The position numbers were made by a program, and so were the translations under genes. Below, piece by piece: positions 11,269 through 23,150 of a stretch of DNA of 64,000 nucleotides. Within the stretch, counting starts at the first letter, position 1. The number at the start of each line of letters is the position of its first letter. The DNA is taken from assembly GCA_916700875.1 (NCBI GenBank), contig CAKAKS010000001.1, positions 16,210,461 to 16,274,460 on the forward strand. The letters are read 5' to 3'. The notes below the pieces were generated by a model that was given only the letters and a program-made list of their open reading frames with translations, was not told the origin of the DNA and ran no database searches. The DNA is from Sebastes aleutianus. Its lineage: Eukaryota > Chordata > Actinopteri > Perciformes > Sebastidae.

Positions 11269-12012
11269 TTGAGCGGTTTTGTTATTAATAAGAGTCGGAT
11301 TTTCTTCTTTTCCACCAAGATGTGATCTTAGTACCTTATCAGCAAGAACGACAGCAGAAAGCGCCTTACTTACATTATATTCAAAGTGCCGTTATGTGTT
11401 GTGTTAAGGTTTGCCTTTTTTGTGCAATGTGAAGTGTATGTTTTTTTTATGTTATGTGAAAAATTTCAATAAACATATTTGTCAAAAAATTTTTTAAAAA
11501 TACACCAGTCAGTCAAAAGTCAACTGAAAACATGGACCGGGGGAATTCAGGGTTCAGTCTAAATGTCACTTTCTTTTTTTTTTCTAAATGTCAAGTCTGT
11601 GAGGGTTTAGGGCTCTTCCCACTGTCAAATCATCAAGTGCTTTTTTTTTTTACATTTTGAGCCCTTTATATTCATACTCTCCTATCGTTGTGTTTTCGTT
11701 ATCTTAGAATGAGCCCTTCATATCTACATAGGGAGCGGGTCCTCTTCACTGAGTCCTCCATGTTGCACCGCCATGTTTTTACAGAAGCCCAGAACGGACA
11801 AACCATCTCACCTAGTCAGTACACATGAAGTGCAACCAACTGTAACTTGCACTTGTTCCTCAATAATCACACTAATGAACTACTCAATATTTGTAATTCC
11901 ATTCCTCTTAACTACCCGGCTGGTGGGTTTTTCTTGATGAGAAACTTCATGGGTAATATTTTAAATGCATTGACCATTAACTCTTAAGTAATTAAGGTGA
12001 TATTGGACTCAC
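11269..12012. other. Spacer with retrotransposon-like tail, no gene
   Basis: Near 11400-11505 the plus strand ends in TTTCAATAAACATATTTGTC followed by A/T-rich sequence, like the 3' end of an L1-type LINE. From 11510 to 12012 I see nothing recognisable. Repeated at 24361-25104. Confidence 0.4.
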
Positions 12013-12129
12013 ATTCCAAAGAGCCGAGCCACTGTGGTACCAAACCGGTCAAAGAGGAAAGCATTGTCAGGAAACTGAATGGAAACGATGGTGAAATCAA
12101 AGACAACTGTTTATCCCGTTCACTGCAAT
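12013..12129 (-). pseudogene. Relict slc43a3 exon 2
   Basis: Matches exon 2 with the same 13-bp loss as the relict at 7998, so the frame is broken, but the GTGAGT donor is kept. No neighbouring exons accompany it. Repeated at 25105-25221. Confidence 0.75.
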
Positions 12130-12480
12130 CTGTTGACACATAAAACAGAGAACAGAGGCCTGTATACAGTATATACGAGTTGTAATCAAATACAACTATT
12201 ATTACAACTAGTATTTCTTTCCATTTCAAGATCATTTATTATAATTTTTACTTCATTATTGCCAATTACCAAATATTATAAACTTTGTTTAACTTCAGTG
12301 ATAACTTGTTAATAACAAACCATTTCTTTAAAGCGCTCAAGTCCCTTTCCACTGTATTCAAAGGCTGTTCCAAACTGACCCATACTTGGGACTGAACGTC
12401 TGCATATCTAGGTCTCAGCTCCATAGATTTTGACCACTCTTTAAAATCTGTCTCTGAAAACCGATTTGTATAAAACTTAA

Positions 12481-12747
12481 GGTAACACGTCATTTTACAG
12501 GTAAGCAAATTTCATGGTAATTTGATGATAATTAGCAAGTAACCTATTTGAAATTTCTTTGGAATTACTGCCAAATTACCCCAATATGTATTGAAAATTA
12601 CTTTATTATAAATATTCTTTAATAATTATGTGCTAAAATAGCATATAATGGTTAAAATAGGGCCCTTAGTCTTGAGAAGCGGCTGTGCGCAGCTCTTCAT
12701 CACCTAATTACCATGAAATTTGCAGACCTGTAAAATGAAGTGTTACC
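12481..12747. mobile_element. MITE with long terminal inverted repeats (267 bp)
   Basis: The left end GGTAACACGTCATTTTACAG and about 25 further bases are mirrored by the right end CTGTAAAATGAAGTGTTACC, with few mismatches. AACTTA flanks both sides as a likely target duplication. There is no coding capacity. The element is repeated in the second unit at 25573-25839. Confidence 0.75.
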
Positions 12748-12835
12748 AACTTAGGTAAATAAAATTGAACCAAAGTGAACTGAATGAGACTGAAGTTTCA
12801 GTTTGATTGAATCCACACTGCCGACTATGAAGAAA

Positions 12836-13999
12836 TCAATCTGACAGGGTTAAACACACACCTGGAATGACGACCTGCATGGTTAATGTTTTAAAAGTTG
12901 GGCAACATTTCAACCCCAGAAAAAGATAAACCTCTATCGATGAGAGTGAGTTCATTGACAGTGTCGAGTGTGAACCATGCATAACATAGTAGGGCATCAC
13001 ACATTTTTCTGTAATCCAGTCCATTGGGTTTTATCTGAAACAATGATTGCAAAGTGCTAATTTTCTGCCTTACTCCTGTTTGAAGGTGTTCCCATCTATA
13101 TTTTATGAACAGGACACAAAACCACTTCAAACACAATCAAACAATTGATATTAAAAGTCATTACCAACTGTTCCTGGTCTCCGGTGTCCTGCAATTGGGT
13201 CCTACCACTACCCGTTACAATGGAGCTGTGCAAGTCACTGCATTATCTACAACACTGTCCTGCAAATATTTCACAATAAAAGCCTTGTGTTAACAAATGA
13301 AGAGACTGCACAGAAAAATGTTAGAGGGTTTTTATTTTGAAAGGCAAGTGTTGAGTTACAAATAAATATAACTTTTTTCATGTCTGACATATACAGTATA
13401 TAGACATTGAAACTCATTGCACTTTATTCTATCACACCCTGTAAATAGAGGTAACTTGAAGAGGTTCACTGATAAACATCTGTAATGAGCTGCAAAAAGC
13501 AGCTTCAAATGACACTCTAAAATTGCAGAAGAGAAGATTTGATTTATGCATCAGATCACTTAACATATAACAATTATGTATCCAGAAAATCTCACAAGGG
13601 GTAAAGTGTTATGCAGATGGTCTGTTGTGAACCAGAAGCTCTTCATTAATGTGAATAAATTCAATTTGGCTGTGAACATGATCTGAGAGTATGGCGAATG
13701 TGCTATGGCTGTACCCGAATACACCTGCCCAGCACTGAGAGGCTCAGGAAGAGCTTCTACCCTCAGGTCACTATGAGGTCAATGCATGAATTGCATTCAT
13801 TTAAAACTGTACTTTGTATGATTACATGTGAAAAATAAATAAATTGATTGAAACCACACTTCACTGACATTTGAAAAGCACTACACACACTGATACATAT
13901 GGCACAAGCACAAGCACTATAATCAGAGTCACTGGTGATATTAAGGACATTTTAAGTGCGAGTCTCATTTTACAGACTTTAAGAGGAGGCATTGATGGC
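12836..13999. other. 3' flank of copy B, no gene
   Basis: 12840-13140 is a diverged copy of the repeat at 7260-7450 (ATTGGGTTTTATCTGAAACA). 13141-13999 shows no recognisable feature apart from AT-rich sequence and the presumed 3' untranslated region of copy B. AAATAAATAAATTG near 13833 lies on the wrong strand to serve gene B. Repeated at 25928-27091. Confidence 0.45.
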
Positions 14000-14343
14000 T
14001 CACTGGGAGGCGAGACGTCGACAGTGCAGGAAGACAGAGACGGGATGGATGAAAGCGAGCAGGGTGAGCAGCATCAGACCGATATTGACCTGCAGACACG
14101 TGAAGGAAGAGAGAGGAGGAAGCAGTGAGAGGAGAGTTCATAGATAAAGATGGTGATTAAGGGAGGAGAAGCACCAGAGTAAGATTTATAGTTGTATCAG
14201 TTATATGTTGTGTACTCACATATAAAGGGTCTCCATCCAGAGGTCCATTCACCAAGGCAAAGCAGGCATACTGCAGCAGAGAAAACACTGCAGACAGAGC
14301 TATGATCAGACCAGTCAGCTTCCCAAAGTGGCATGACGGGAAA

Positions 14344-14386
<43 letters not shown>

Positions 14387-17300
14387 TTTTAAGCATTAAA
14401 AACATTCCTTAATGCTCCAGTTGGTCACTTTGAGCAAATATGATGAAAAGATACTTTCAGAAAACTAAGTATAGTCCACAAAGATGTATGTGCTGCCTGT
14501 ATTTATGTTTGTATGTGTGTGTGTTTGGTACTCACGCCACACTGATGAAGGCTGCGTTGCCGCCGTAGAGGAAGGAGCTGTTAATAACCTGCATGACGAA
14601 GGTGAAGTATTGAAGCGGCAGGTTTGGGATGGTGATACAAACTGAGAACACCAAACTCTGCAGCACCGTCAGGAAGAGAGAAAGCACCGAGGCCCTCAGG
14701 TCTGCTTCCTGTTCACTCTCTCCTGCAAACACACACACAAATGAAAACACAACTGTTCCTCAAAGAGAAAAAATGATGACAAAAATGATGATGAAAGAAC
14801 GATGAGGACTTGATGGATCCCTGGGTAATTTATGTACATTTTATTTTTTCTTATTCAAAGTGTAAAATCAAAATCAAAAATGTATCAATGGTTAATAAAC
14901 CATTTATTAATGATTTCTATGTCAGAAACAAGCATCAATAAGGATGAAATTTGTTCCAAGCTTTTAAAATTCCCTTTGGTTTATTTTTCTCTAACTGTAA
15001 ACTGGATGACTTATTAATTGTGCAAATGTATCATGAGTTTCTCACATTAAAATAAACCATCAGGTCTGCAGTAATTAAGTAAGGGATAATGTACTGCGAG
15101 CCGGTCATTGTTGTGAAATAAACCCAGGCAGGGTGATGCATTACGAAGTACTGACCCAAGGACAGGAATAGTTGGGTCAGGATGACCCAAATGACATACA
15201 GTACATTGGATGGCCAAGGACCATTTATAACCATTTGTGTTCTGTTCTCATCTTTTAGTTGTCCTCAAGGACACCTCAGTTTGTTGTATTACTTTGAACT
15301 TAAATTTAAAGTGGTCCAGAAGCGCTTTCAGACTCTGCATTTATTGTGTAGTCTTTTGTGTAATAATAATTTGAACACAGTGTTTATAGATGTGAGAGAG
15401 AACTGTTGGGTTAACTAATAGTCCTTATTGGTACTATGTTACCTTCAGCACGAGGTTTGCCCTTGTGTCTGTCCATGATGAGGCCGTTCCAGGGACTACA
15501 CAGCACAGCACACAGCTGTGTTAGAGCAAAGGCATTGGTGTAATGGCTCACTACAGGGACACACAAGCACGGACAAGATGGTTAGAGACAAAAGACTCAT
15601 CAACATTTCAATGAGTCTGCCATAATATGAGATAACAGTATTTTTTATCCTCCACAGCAGCTTGTTGCATATACATTACTTCAGTCACGTCTTCTTAGTT
15701 GCAGCACAGGCTAACCATCTTTGCTAAGACAGTCAGACATGATTTAGTGTTTGTGTGTGTTTACCCAGTGAAGGATCTTCTGCTGTCAGCCGCTGCAGCA
15801 CGGGGTTGAGGGTACTGATGAAGAAGTGATGTCTGAGCTGCATCACCGACAACCAAAGCAGTTGCAACACAAAGAGCCTGGACATCACACACTCACGGAA
15901 ACTCTTCTCTGAGAGAGACGAGGGGAGACCAGCGAGATGAATGAAGACAATGAAGGAACAAAGATGATGAGAAATAGGATAGGATGATTATTTTATTCTG
16001 TTATATCTTACTATGTATATATTTACCACAGTAACTTACAGTAACACACACAAACCTTGTTTCACAGGGATGTCCTCAACTTCCTCCATCGTCATCTGAG
16101 CGTTACCATTCGCAGTTATCTGCTCTAAGCTTATAGTCCTTGATTTACCACAGGTTATCCTGACAAAGATCAAAGGTCACAGTGGGTCAGCCACAGACTG
16201 AGGGCATTGTGGGAGTTATTCAATAATTATTTACTTCATCCGCTACAATTACAAAACAGCATATGAAGGATATTTCCAAGGAATGTGGGATAATGATGTG
16301 AAGATAAACTGTGCTAGTAAGATTAAAAAAAATATTTTGCAAGAAACATTAATTCATCAGTTGTTTGTTTGGACGAGGAAAGCTCAGTGTTTTTTTTTTT
16401 TTATGGATTTTCACTGAGAAATATGCAGATCTTTGTAAAAGGAGCAGATTTGTTTAAATTGGTTTTCAATTCATACTTTATGTCCTGTCACACCCCAAAC
16501 CTGATTTTTTGTTATAAGAGTACACAGATTTCAGTTGTATTCTTGAATTATTGTTGTTTAATTTAATATTAAATCATTTTTTAATAGTATTACATGAATA
16601 TAAAAAATATATATTTGAAATCCAAAATTCATGGATTTTCCTTTCCTTTTTCTCTTCATGCATTCCTGAAGCATGTATGAAGTGTTGATGTGTGTGTGGT
16701 TTCTTGTGATTTGTACCCGTATGTGTAGTCATCAGGCAGCGGGTAGGGGATGTGGCCTCTGGGCATCAGGAAGAAAGTCCTGAGGAGGTGGATGACGCTG
16801 CAGGCGGACAAGAAGAGGAAGGAGGGGAAGAGAGAGACACCAGCCTCGTGTAAAAGCTGCAGGAGAAGACATTAAGATCATTGTTACAACATGAGATGGT
16901 ATAAATATATCTCATTTATGAGAGCAATGTGTGAATGTTTCTCACCTTGATGACAAGGAAGAGTGCTGAGGAAGACCCAAAAGCCCCACTGTAGAGAGTG
17001 ATGACTGTGGAGCGACGGGAGCCGAACAGGTTTCCTACCTTTAGGAGAGAAATTTGATATAATAAAACTCACTTAAACCGTCGTCGTTACTCTTTTCAAC
17101 AATCACCAAGTGTGTTTTGGTCAAACTCAACTCTAATTTCAGTTTAATGTGAAGAAACACTGAATCTACTATTACATACTTTTCTTCATTATCATGAACG
17201 GGACAAATCTGTAAAATATTGTGATGTAAAATCACATTTAAAATCTATACAAATACAATAAATTGTTATTTAAAAACTTAATATCAATGTAATCTTAAAT

Positions 17301-18885
17301 TATGATAATTATTTGTAATTTTACAAATGAACCTTTAAATTACTGCAAATGTCTGAAAATCTGTGAACATTTAATTGTTTCATGGAAAAGAGGAAAAAAT
17401 CTGTAAGAAAATATAAAACATTTCCTGTAAAATTACTTTTTTTTTTTTTACAGTGTACTCAACTAAATAATTGGCAATGAATCAAAATATACAATAGACA
17501 ATCTTTTAAATCTTTTCTAATCTGAACGACTTGTTCAGTACCTGAATGTTGGTCAGTCGAAACAAGTTGCCACCCACTGCCAGGAGGGAGAGAGCTGGGA
17601 ACAGCAGGTTGGACCAAGCTGATGGGAAAAGAGAAAGGAGCATCTGTTAAAGTCACTGTTACGTCTTGTCAGTATTTCTTTAGACAATAAGGTTCCTGAG
17701 AGAGCACAGAACAAAGAGACGGAGAAATGATTTTCACCTGCTTTTGAGAAGGCCACCATCAAGGTCCCCGTGGTGTAAAGAAATCTGGTGGGAGAAGAAA
17801 TTCTTGTGTTATCATGTCATTTTATTGGTATGAGAGTGAGAGGGGTTATCAGGGAAACACACTTTCAGTAATTAAAAAAAAATGCCACACACATTCAAAT
17901 GCCGTTTCTTCGTCTGCTGTATAAAGAACTTTAATTTTTTGGCTCATCTTAAGCAAAGATGTATGTTAGCTGACCAGACGAAGGTCTCTCCATGAATCAC
18001 TGCTGATCCTAGTGTTGGCTTTGAGGCTGAAACAGGAAGAGAAACGTTATCGCCTCCGACCGCAGCCGGAGAGAGACACCGGCACCCGGACGGAGACGAT
18101 AACGTTTCTCTTCCTGCTTCAGCCCCGCTGCAGAAAGAGAAACGTTACCGTCTCCGACTGGGTGCCGGTGATAACGTTTCTCGCTGCGGAGCTCCGTCAT
18201 TTCACAAGACACGGGAAACCTCTGTTGGTCTGGAGGAGCTGCAGCATTTATTTCTGCACAAACATCAACTGTACATTCACTAGATATTCTCAGAGCTAAA
18301 CTAACTCTCCTGCAGTGTGTAATGAGCGCGCATACACATCTAGAGGTGGATAGGCGAACGCACATATGCGATGCAAGCGCGCTGTAAACTGTTGTTGGAC
18401 TCACATTCCAAAGAGCCGAACTACTGTGGTACCAAACCGGTCAAAGAGGAAACCACTGGGCAGCAGCAGGAAATTTAACATAAAGGAGGCGATGGTGAAA
18501 ACATATGAGAACTGTTGATCCTGTCCACTGCAATCTGTACACACATAAAACATAGAGAAAGAGAGAGCCAAGATTGAGCAATATGTGTTTAGACATATCA
18601 ATTAATTACAACACTTTATGCAGTCTGACCTTCATTGTCACCTGTGGTTAAACAGGTGAAATCCGTCAAAGTATTGGAGGTGAGGATATCAAACTGACCT
18701 AAGTCCAGTGTTGCATTGACTCCTGTGGTGTTGACACACAGAGAGCTGAAGTAGTCCTCCGTCTTCAGGATAAAAACAAGGGATGCCCATCCGAACACGG
18801 CTCCAGCAAAACACAGACACTCCAACAGACCCGTAATGAAGGTGAGGAAGCGTCGCACCATCAAGCTGTTCACAAGGTTCGGCAT
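14000..18885 (-). CDS. slc43a3: Copy B: complete SLC43A3-like solute transporter (499 aa)
   Basis: Twelve exons, in transcription order: 18630-18885, 18405-18534, 17738-17784, 17542-17618, 16946-17038, 16717-16856, 16056-16159, 15765-15908, 15443-15550, 14536-14722, 14220-14343, 14000-14089. They sum to 1500 coding bases, ending TGA at 14000-14002. Length fits the family (human about 491 aa). Visible landmarks: TM1 ITGLLECLCFAGAVFGW, glycosylation loop NTTGVNAT, MFS motif GFLFDRFGTTVVRLF, GNLFRLTNIQVGNLFGSRRS, MPRGHIPYPLP (as I recall it from mammalian SLC43A3), an acidic mid-loop TMEEVEDIPVKQ, YTNAFALTQ, NGLIMDR, FPSCHFGKLTGL and a short tail HCRRLASQ. Inferred role: facilitated plasma-membrane transport of nucleobases or a related small solute. 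Exon 1 is 24 bases shorter than in copy A. A transposon fragment abuts exon 2 and a TG repeat abuts the exon 11 acceptor. Paralogue versus allele is discussed in findings. Confidence 0.93.
14346..14384. repeat. (AC)n abutting the exon 11 acceptor of copy B
   Basis: On the coding strand this is (TG)19-20 followed directly by TAG and exon 11, with no separate polypyrimidine tract. Homologues are 37 bases in C (27438-27474), 47 in D (41285-41331) and short and interrupted in E (59213-59251). Confidence 0.9.
17962..18382. mobile_element. Fragment of the TTAA transposon family beside exon 2 of copy B
   Basis: The sequence is the reverse complement of the interior of the element at 8831-9521, including CTCCATGAATCACTGCTGAT and several alternating GAGAAACGTTATCG/CGATAACGTTTCTC blocks, but both inverted-repeat ends are missing. 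It replaces about 130 bases of intron 2 found in A and D. It ends about 20 bases downstream of the exon 2 donor. Confidence 0.75.
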
Positions 18886-18916
18886 GGTCCCTCACACACA
18901 CCTTTAAAGCAATGAC

Positions 18917-18931
18917 ATTTTTATATAAAAA
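18917..18931 (-). promoter_or_regulatory. Candidate TATA box of copy B
   Basis: The same TTTTATATAAAA as upstream of copy A, at the same distance from the start codon. Confidence 0.3.
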
Positions 18932-19720
18932 GAACGTGAACTGCATGACACTTTAAAGCTCTTACATGGAAAATCTTAAAGTTACACAAACAAGACATGA
19001 GCTCAAGCTGGAAAGAAATATGCTGCTTGAGCCCAGGTCAGTCCCCTTCCACAAAAAGATGGACTTCTGCATAAAATCAGATGTTGGATAACAAAAAAAA
19101 GTACTTTATCGAGATACTGGTAGGTCATAAAACTCCCATTTTAACAACAGACGGAATTAATTAAAATGCAAAAACATGACTTTTTAACAAAGTAACCTCC
19201 TGTTAAGCCAAAAAAAACTGCTTAAAAGTTGTATAACTATCCAGCTTGCTCTAGTACTCACAGTTCAGCCTCTAGGTCCCCAAATGTTCTCACAAACCAC
19301 TCCTCTTCTTTTATATAAGCCAGCTCTTCATTCCTCTACCCACACGTACACACACACACACACACGCGTCCCTGTCTCAGAGTGCAGGCTACACTGGTTT
19401 GGCCAAAACATCATTTGACTGGCACAAGAAAACAACCGCTGAGTGCCGTGTGGTTCATAACTGGGTCTATATGTACAAAGCATCCATGATCAGCATCATC
19501 ACTACTTGACAGACTGTAAGAAAATACACTGCAGTAACTCACTAGTTTTATTAAACAGCTTTGTTGAATACTCAATTCTAATGATCAATCACGGTGTTCT
19601 ACAGTCCGTTATTTCTTTATAGCAGACCGTTGCTATGGCAGTTCTGATGTCGGACTCTAGCGGACCGTTTTTGTGTCAAATTATTGATTTCTTAAGTAAG
19701 TAGGTCTTTTAATAAGCAAT

Positions 19721-19835
19721 ATAATGTACAGTTAGCTGGTCATTGTTGTGAAATAAACCCCTTCAGGGTGACGCGAGACCCCCCGTTTCCTGTCGGGGTT
19801 TATTTTACAACAATGACCGGATCACTGTACATTAT
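19721..19835. mobile_element. Foldback (MITE-like) element, unit 2
   Basis: Counterpart of 6984-7098 at offset 12737, with the arms intact. Confidence 0.6.
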
Positions 19836-19996
19836 CCTTTACTTAGAAAATGCAGGTAAAATCAGTTTGGATTTATTATGTTTGGATTTATGACTGTACA
19901 TAGATATGATTTTTTAAATGAATCACACATCAGTTCACCTCAGCAAGGTAACTATTCAACATACCTGATACGGTAGTGAAAACCAGTTCATTGACA

Positions 19997-20397
19997 TTAC
20001 TTACATAGAGTGAACCATGCATGGCGTAGTAGGACAGTGACACATTTTCTGTACTCCAGTCCATTGGGTTTTACCTGAAACAATGACTGTAAAGTTAAAG
20101 TTCTGATCTTCAGCTTTATTCCTCTTTGAGGGTGTTCCCATCTGTATTTGGTGAACAAAAGGACACAAAACCACTTTAAACAACAATGACGAGGGACAGT
20201 GATCCTAAACATAAAGACTAAGCAGCAACCAAGTAGTTTTCATGGTTGAACGTTGAGATGACTTTGCTGGTCAAGAGGGTCACCTGACTTCAGTCCAACT
20301 GAACACCCGACTGAAGGGCAGAAAAGCCCTGAAACAAGCAGAAAGAGAAGCTGGCGACAGTCCAGGCCTGACAGAGGTCCATTAAAATTGGAGGTCT
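19997..20397 (+). mobile_element. Degenerate Tc1-like transposase fragment, unit 2
   Basis: Counterpart of 7260-7660 with the same disruptions. Confidence 0.45.
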
Positions 20398-20734
20398 ATG
20401 TATAAAATATTGTTTGCAGATCTAGACTCAAACACAAAGGTGACAGAGACTTTGCTGTCAGGACTCCTAGACTTTGAAATGACTTGCCTGACGAGATTGG
20501 TGGAGCAAACCCTGTGTCTAATATCACTTTTAAAAACCCACATTTTTTAAATAGCTTTTTAGTCGGGGTGGAACGGTTTGTGTATTTGACCCGAACCGTT
20601 CGGTTCAGGACGTTCGGTTCGGTCCGCGTCATCCTTTCGGTTCGCCGTTACCCAAACAGAGAGAAATTACATGGGTAATATTTTAAATGCATTGACCATT
20701 AACTCTTAAGTAATTAAGGTGTTGTTGGACTCTC

Positions 20735-21082
20735 ATTCGAAAGAGTCGAGCCACCGTGGTACCAAACCGGTTAAAGAGGAAACCAATGTCAGGAAACTGA
20801 ATGGAAACAATGGTGAAATCAAAGAGAACTGTTTATCCTGTTCACTGCAATCTGTTGACACATAAAACAGAGAGAAAGAGAGAATCAAGGTTGTGAAATA
20901 CATGGTTTAAGTGACATTTTGCAGAGCGGCCTCTCTGACCTATTGTCATGTGGCTTAATAAGTGATATTGAAGGTGTCAATAAAGGTTGGATAGGCCTGC
21001 ATAAAGAGTTGTATTTGATTGCAACTCGTTTTTCCCAGCAGAGCCATTGTCGCACCGTCAAGCTGTTCGCACAGCCTGACAT
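20735..21082 (-). pseudogene. Relict slc43a3 exon 2 plus exon 1 start, unit 2
   Basis: Counterpart of 7998-8345, with the same 13-bp loss and broken donor. The lesions therefore predate the unit duplication. Confidence 0.75.
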
Positions 21083-21419
21083 GGTCCCTCACACACCACA
21101 CACAAACACACAGGAGTCCATCCTCCTGCCAAACAAAGGAAATTAAATGACAAATGTAATTCTGATTCATTTAGAGAGGACTACGTGTTGACATGAGCCT
21201 GTTCTGCTCCTTTAAAGCAATGACTTTTTCATATAAAAAGAACATGACCTCATTAATGAGATACTGGCAGGTAATAAACCACGATGTGTAGTTTCCATTT
21301 GATTTTTGCATATTTCACATTAATCTGTCATTAGAATCCGTGCAGCGTGCACTACTGTCTGCCAAAGAGTCTGTTCTGGACGTCCTAGCCCTATCCTTTA
21401 GAGAAAAAAAAAAAAAAAA

Positions 21420-21567
21420 GTCGGTGGTGTACAATATGCTCTGAACAGACATCTTCACTCTATCTGAACACATACTAAACTTCGTAAGAGAATGTTTTCT
21501 TGTGCGTACATCTTGCGGCATTGCCTATCAATATCATCATCATCTGTCATAAATTAATATTACTTAA
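21420..21567 (-). mobile_element. LINE reverse-transcriptase 3' remnant, unit 2
   Basis: Counterpart of 8683-8830, with the identical deletion of the reverse-transcriptase core. Confidence 0.7.
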
Positions 21568-22258
21568 AGGGACTGTTTGTAACTTTTTAAGCGTATAAAT
21601 GTACCGGGTCGGGATCCCATGCGCGCTCGCTTATGCGCGCTCGCTTACGCGCGCTCGCTTATGCGCGCTCGCGTGTGGCCGGAGTCTGCCTTCACTCACA
21701 CAGCGCGTGTTCTCGCTGTCTCGCTCAACCTCTAGACATGAACGCGCGCTCACTCCACACTGCAGAAGAGTTAGTAGCTCTGAGAATATCTAGTGAATGT
21801 ACAGTGGACGTTTGTGCAGAAATAACTGCTGCAGCTCCTCCAGACCAACAGAGGTTTTCCGTGTCTTGTGAAGTGACGGGGCTCCGCAGTGAGAAACGTT
21901 ATCGTCTCCGACCGGGTGCCGGTGTCTCCCTGCGGGCGCAGTCGGGAGACGATAACGTTTCTCTTCCTGCTTCAGCCCCGGCACTGACCTGCTTTTGCTG
22001 AAGCTGGAAAAGCCAACACTAGGATCAGCAGTGATTCATGGAGAGACCTTCGTCTGGTCAGCTAACATTACTGCCAAGCAGGTGAAATATAGAGTGATAT
22101 TGTGGTTTTAGCTGACGTGTGTCGCCTCACTGTTTTGAGCGATGCTCGTTCATGTATATGTAGAGCGGGCAAGCGCGAGCCCGACGCTGACTTTAGTTGA
22201 CTTAACGGCCACAGGTGTCGCTGTTAACAAGCATTTCTGAAAGTTACAAATAGTCCCT
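21568..22258. mobile_element. TTAA-flanked non-autonomous transposon, unit 2 (691 bp)
   Basis: Same length, ends and TTAA flanks (21564-21567 and 22259-22262) as the copy at 8831. Confidence 0.8.
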
Positions 22259-22262
22259 TTAA

Positions 22263-23150
22263 GAATTTGTCTGTCTGAGCATAGTAGTCCAAGATGTCCT
22301 CCTCTGTAAGGGCTGACCAGTCCAGTTTTTCTTTATTGCCGCTATTTGTCTTACTAGACATTACAGGTAGATGTTCAACGTTTATTAGCATAGCAAAAGG
22401 TATATGATCAGCCGTTGCTGCCCCATACAGAATGTTCATACACCCCAATGAAGCATGTGCATCAGCTGTACTAATGCAATGGTCCAGCCATGAAGTAGAA
22501 TGCCAGGCCTCACATATTCATATGTGTAACTCTCTGCAGGTAAAAGCACTTTGCTAGACAATATAAAATTGTTATCCTGACAGAACTGAACCATGTGATT
22601 GGCAAATGATGAGTTACTGTCTGAAATATCAGCATTCATATCCCCAATGACATATACATTAGAAGAAGAATTGTCTTGAATAAAGGAATTAATGAAGGCA
22701 AGCCTATTTAAATATTCATCCTCATTCTGGTGGCATCCATAAGGTGTATACACATTCAGAATAATGAATTCCTTATCATTATGAGTAAACTGTATTGTGA
22801 TACACCAGTTAACACCAAGTCTGACCACATTGATCAATGAGTCAAGCTTTTTATTCCATAAAATAGCCACGCCCCCTGGTATCCTGCCTCTAACTATTCC
22901 CATACCAAGGTCAGTAGTAGACTCCCCGGCCCCATGAAAGTTATCATTGAGGGAGTTTAATTTGTCCAAGTCTTGCTTTGCTAAAAAAGTCTCTTGCATA
23001 CATAGTATGTCACAGTTCTCCAGCAGGTTTGTCAACAACTATGCGGCGTGCTTTATCCCCTGTGCCCTGGCCCGTACGCAGGCCACGAAAATAGTCATTT
23101 AGCAGGGTTAACAAGTGCCCATAGCACCAGCAGGCACACTCCTTTCCCCC
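22263..23150 (-). mobile_element. LINE endonuclease domain, best-preserved copy
   Basis: A 200-codon minus-strand frame (22436-23038) covers an apurinic-type endonuclease of a non-LTR retrotransposon: CMQETFLAKQ, GGVAILWNKK, IILNVYTPYG and VIGDMNADISD. After a frameshift near 22500 it continues with TSWLDHC and, about 20 codons on, ATADHIPF, the expected C-terminal motifs. It is broken by the frameshift and lacks an attached reverse transcriptase, so it is not autonomous. This copy keeps 355 bases that the other two have lost. Confidence 0.8.

Larger units (their letters stand above)
6630..18990. repeat. Tandem unit 1 (A-B spacer plus gene B)
   Basis: This block is nearly identical to 19365-32080. 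The offset is 12737 up to about 9740, then 13092 after a 355-bp length difference in the LINE endonuclease remnant, then 13089-13092 with small microsatellite and homopolymer changes. Only scattered single-base differences were seen, for example at 14830 against 27905. It contains the relict exons, LINE, TTAA element and the complete copy B. Confidence 0.9.

Noticed and set aside
14000..14002. Possibility that TGA in B and C is read through to reach the downstream TAA
   Set aside because: The codons after TGA stay open to the same TAA as in D and E, but no readthrough context or structure is evident. A substitution in one lineage is the simpler reading.
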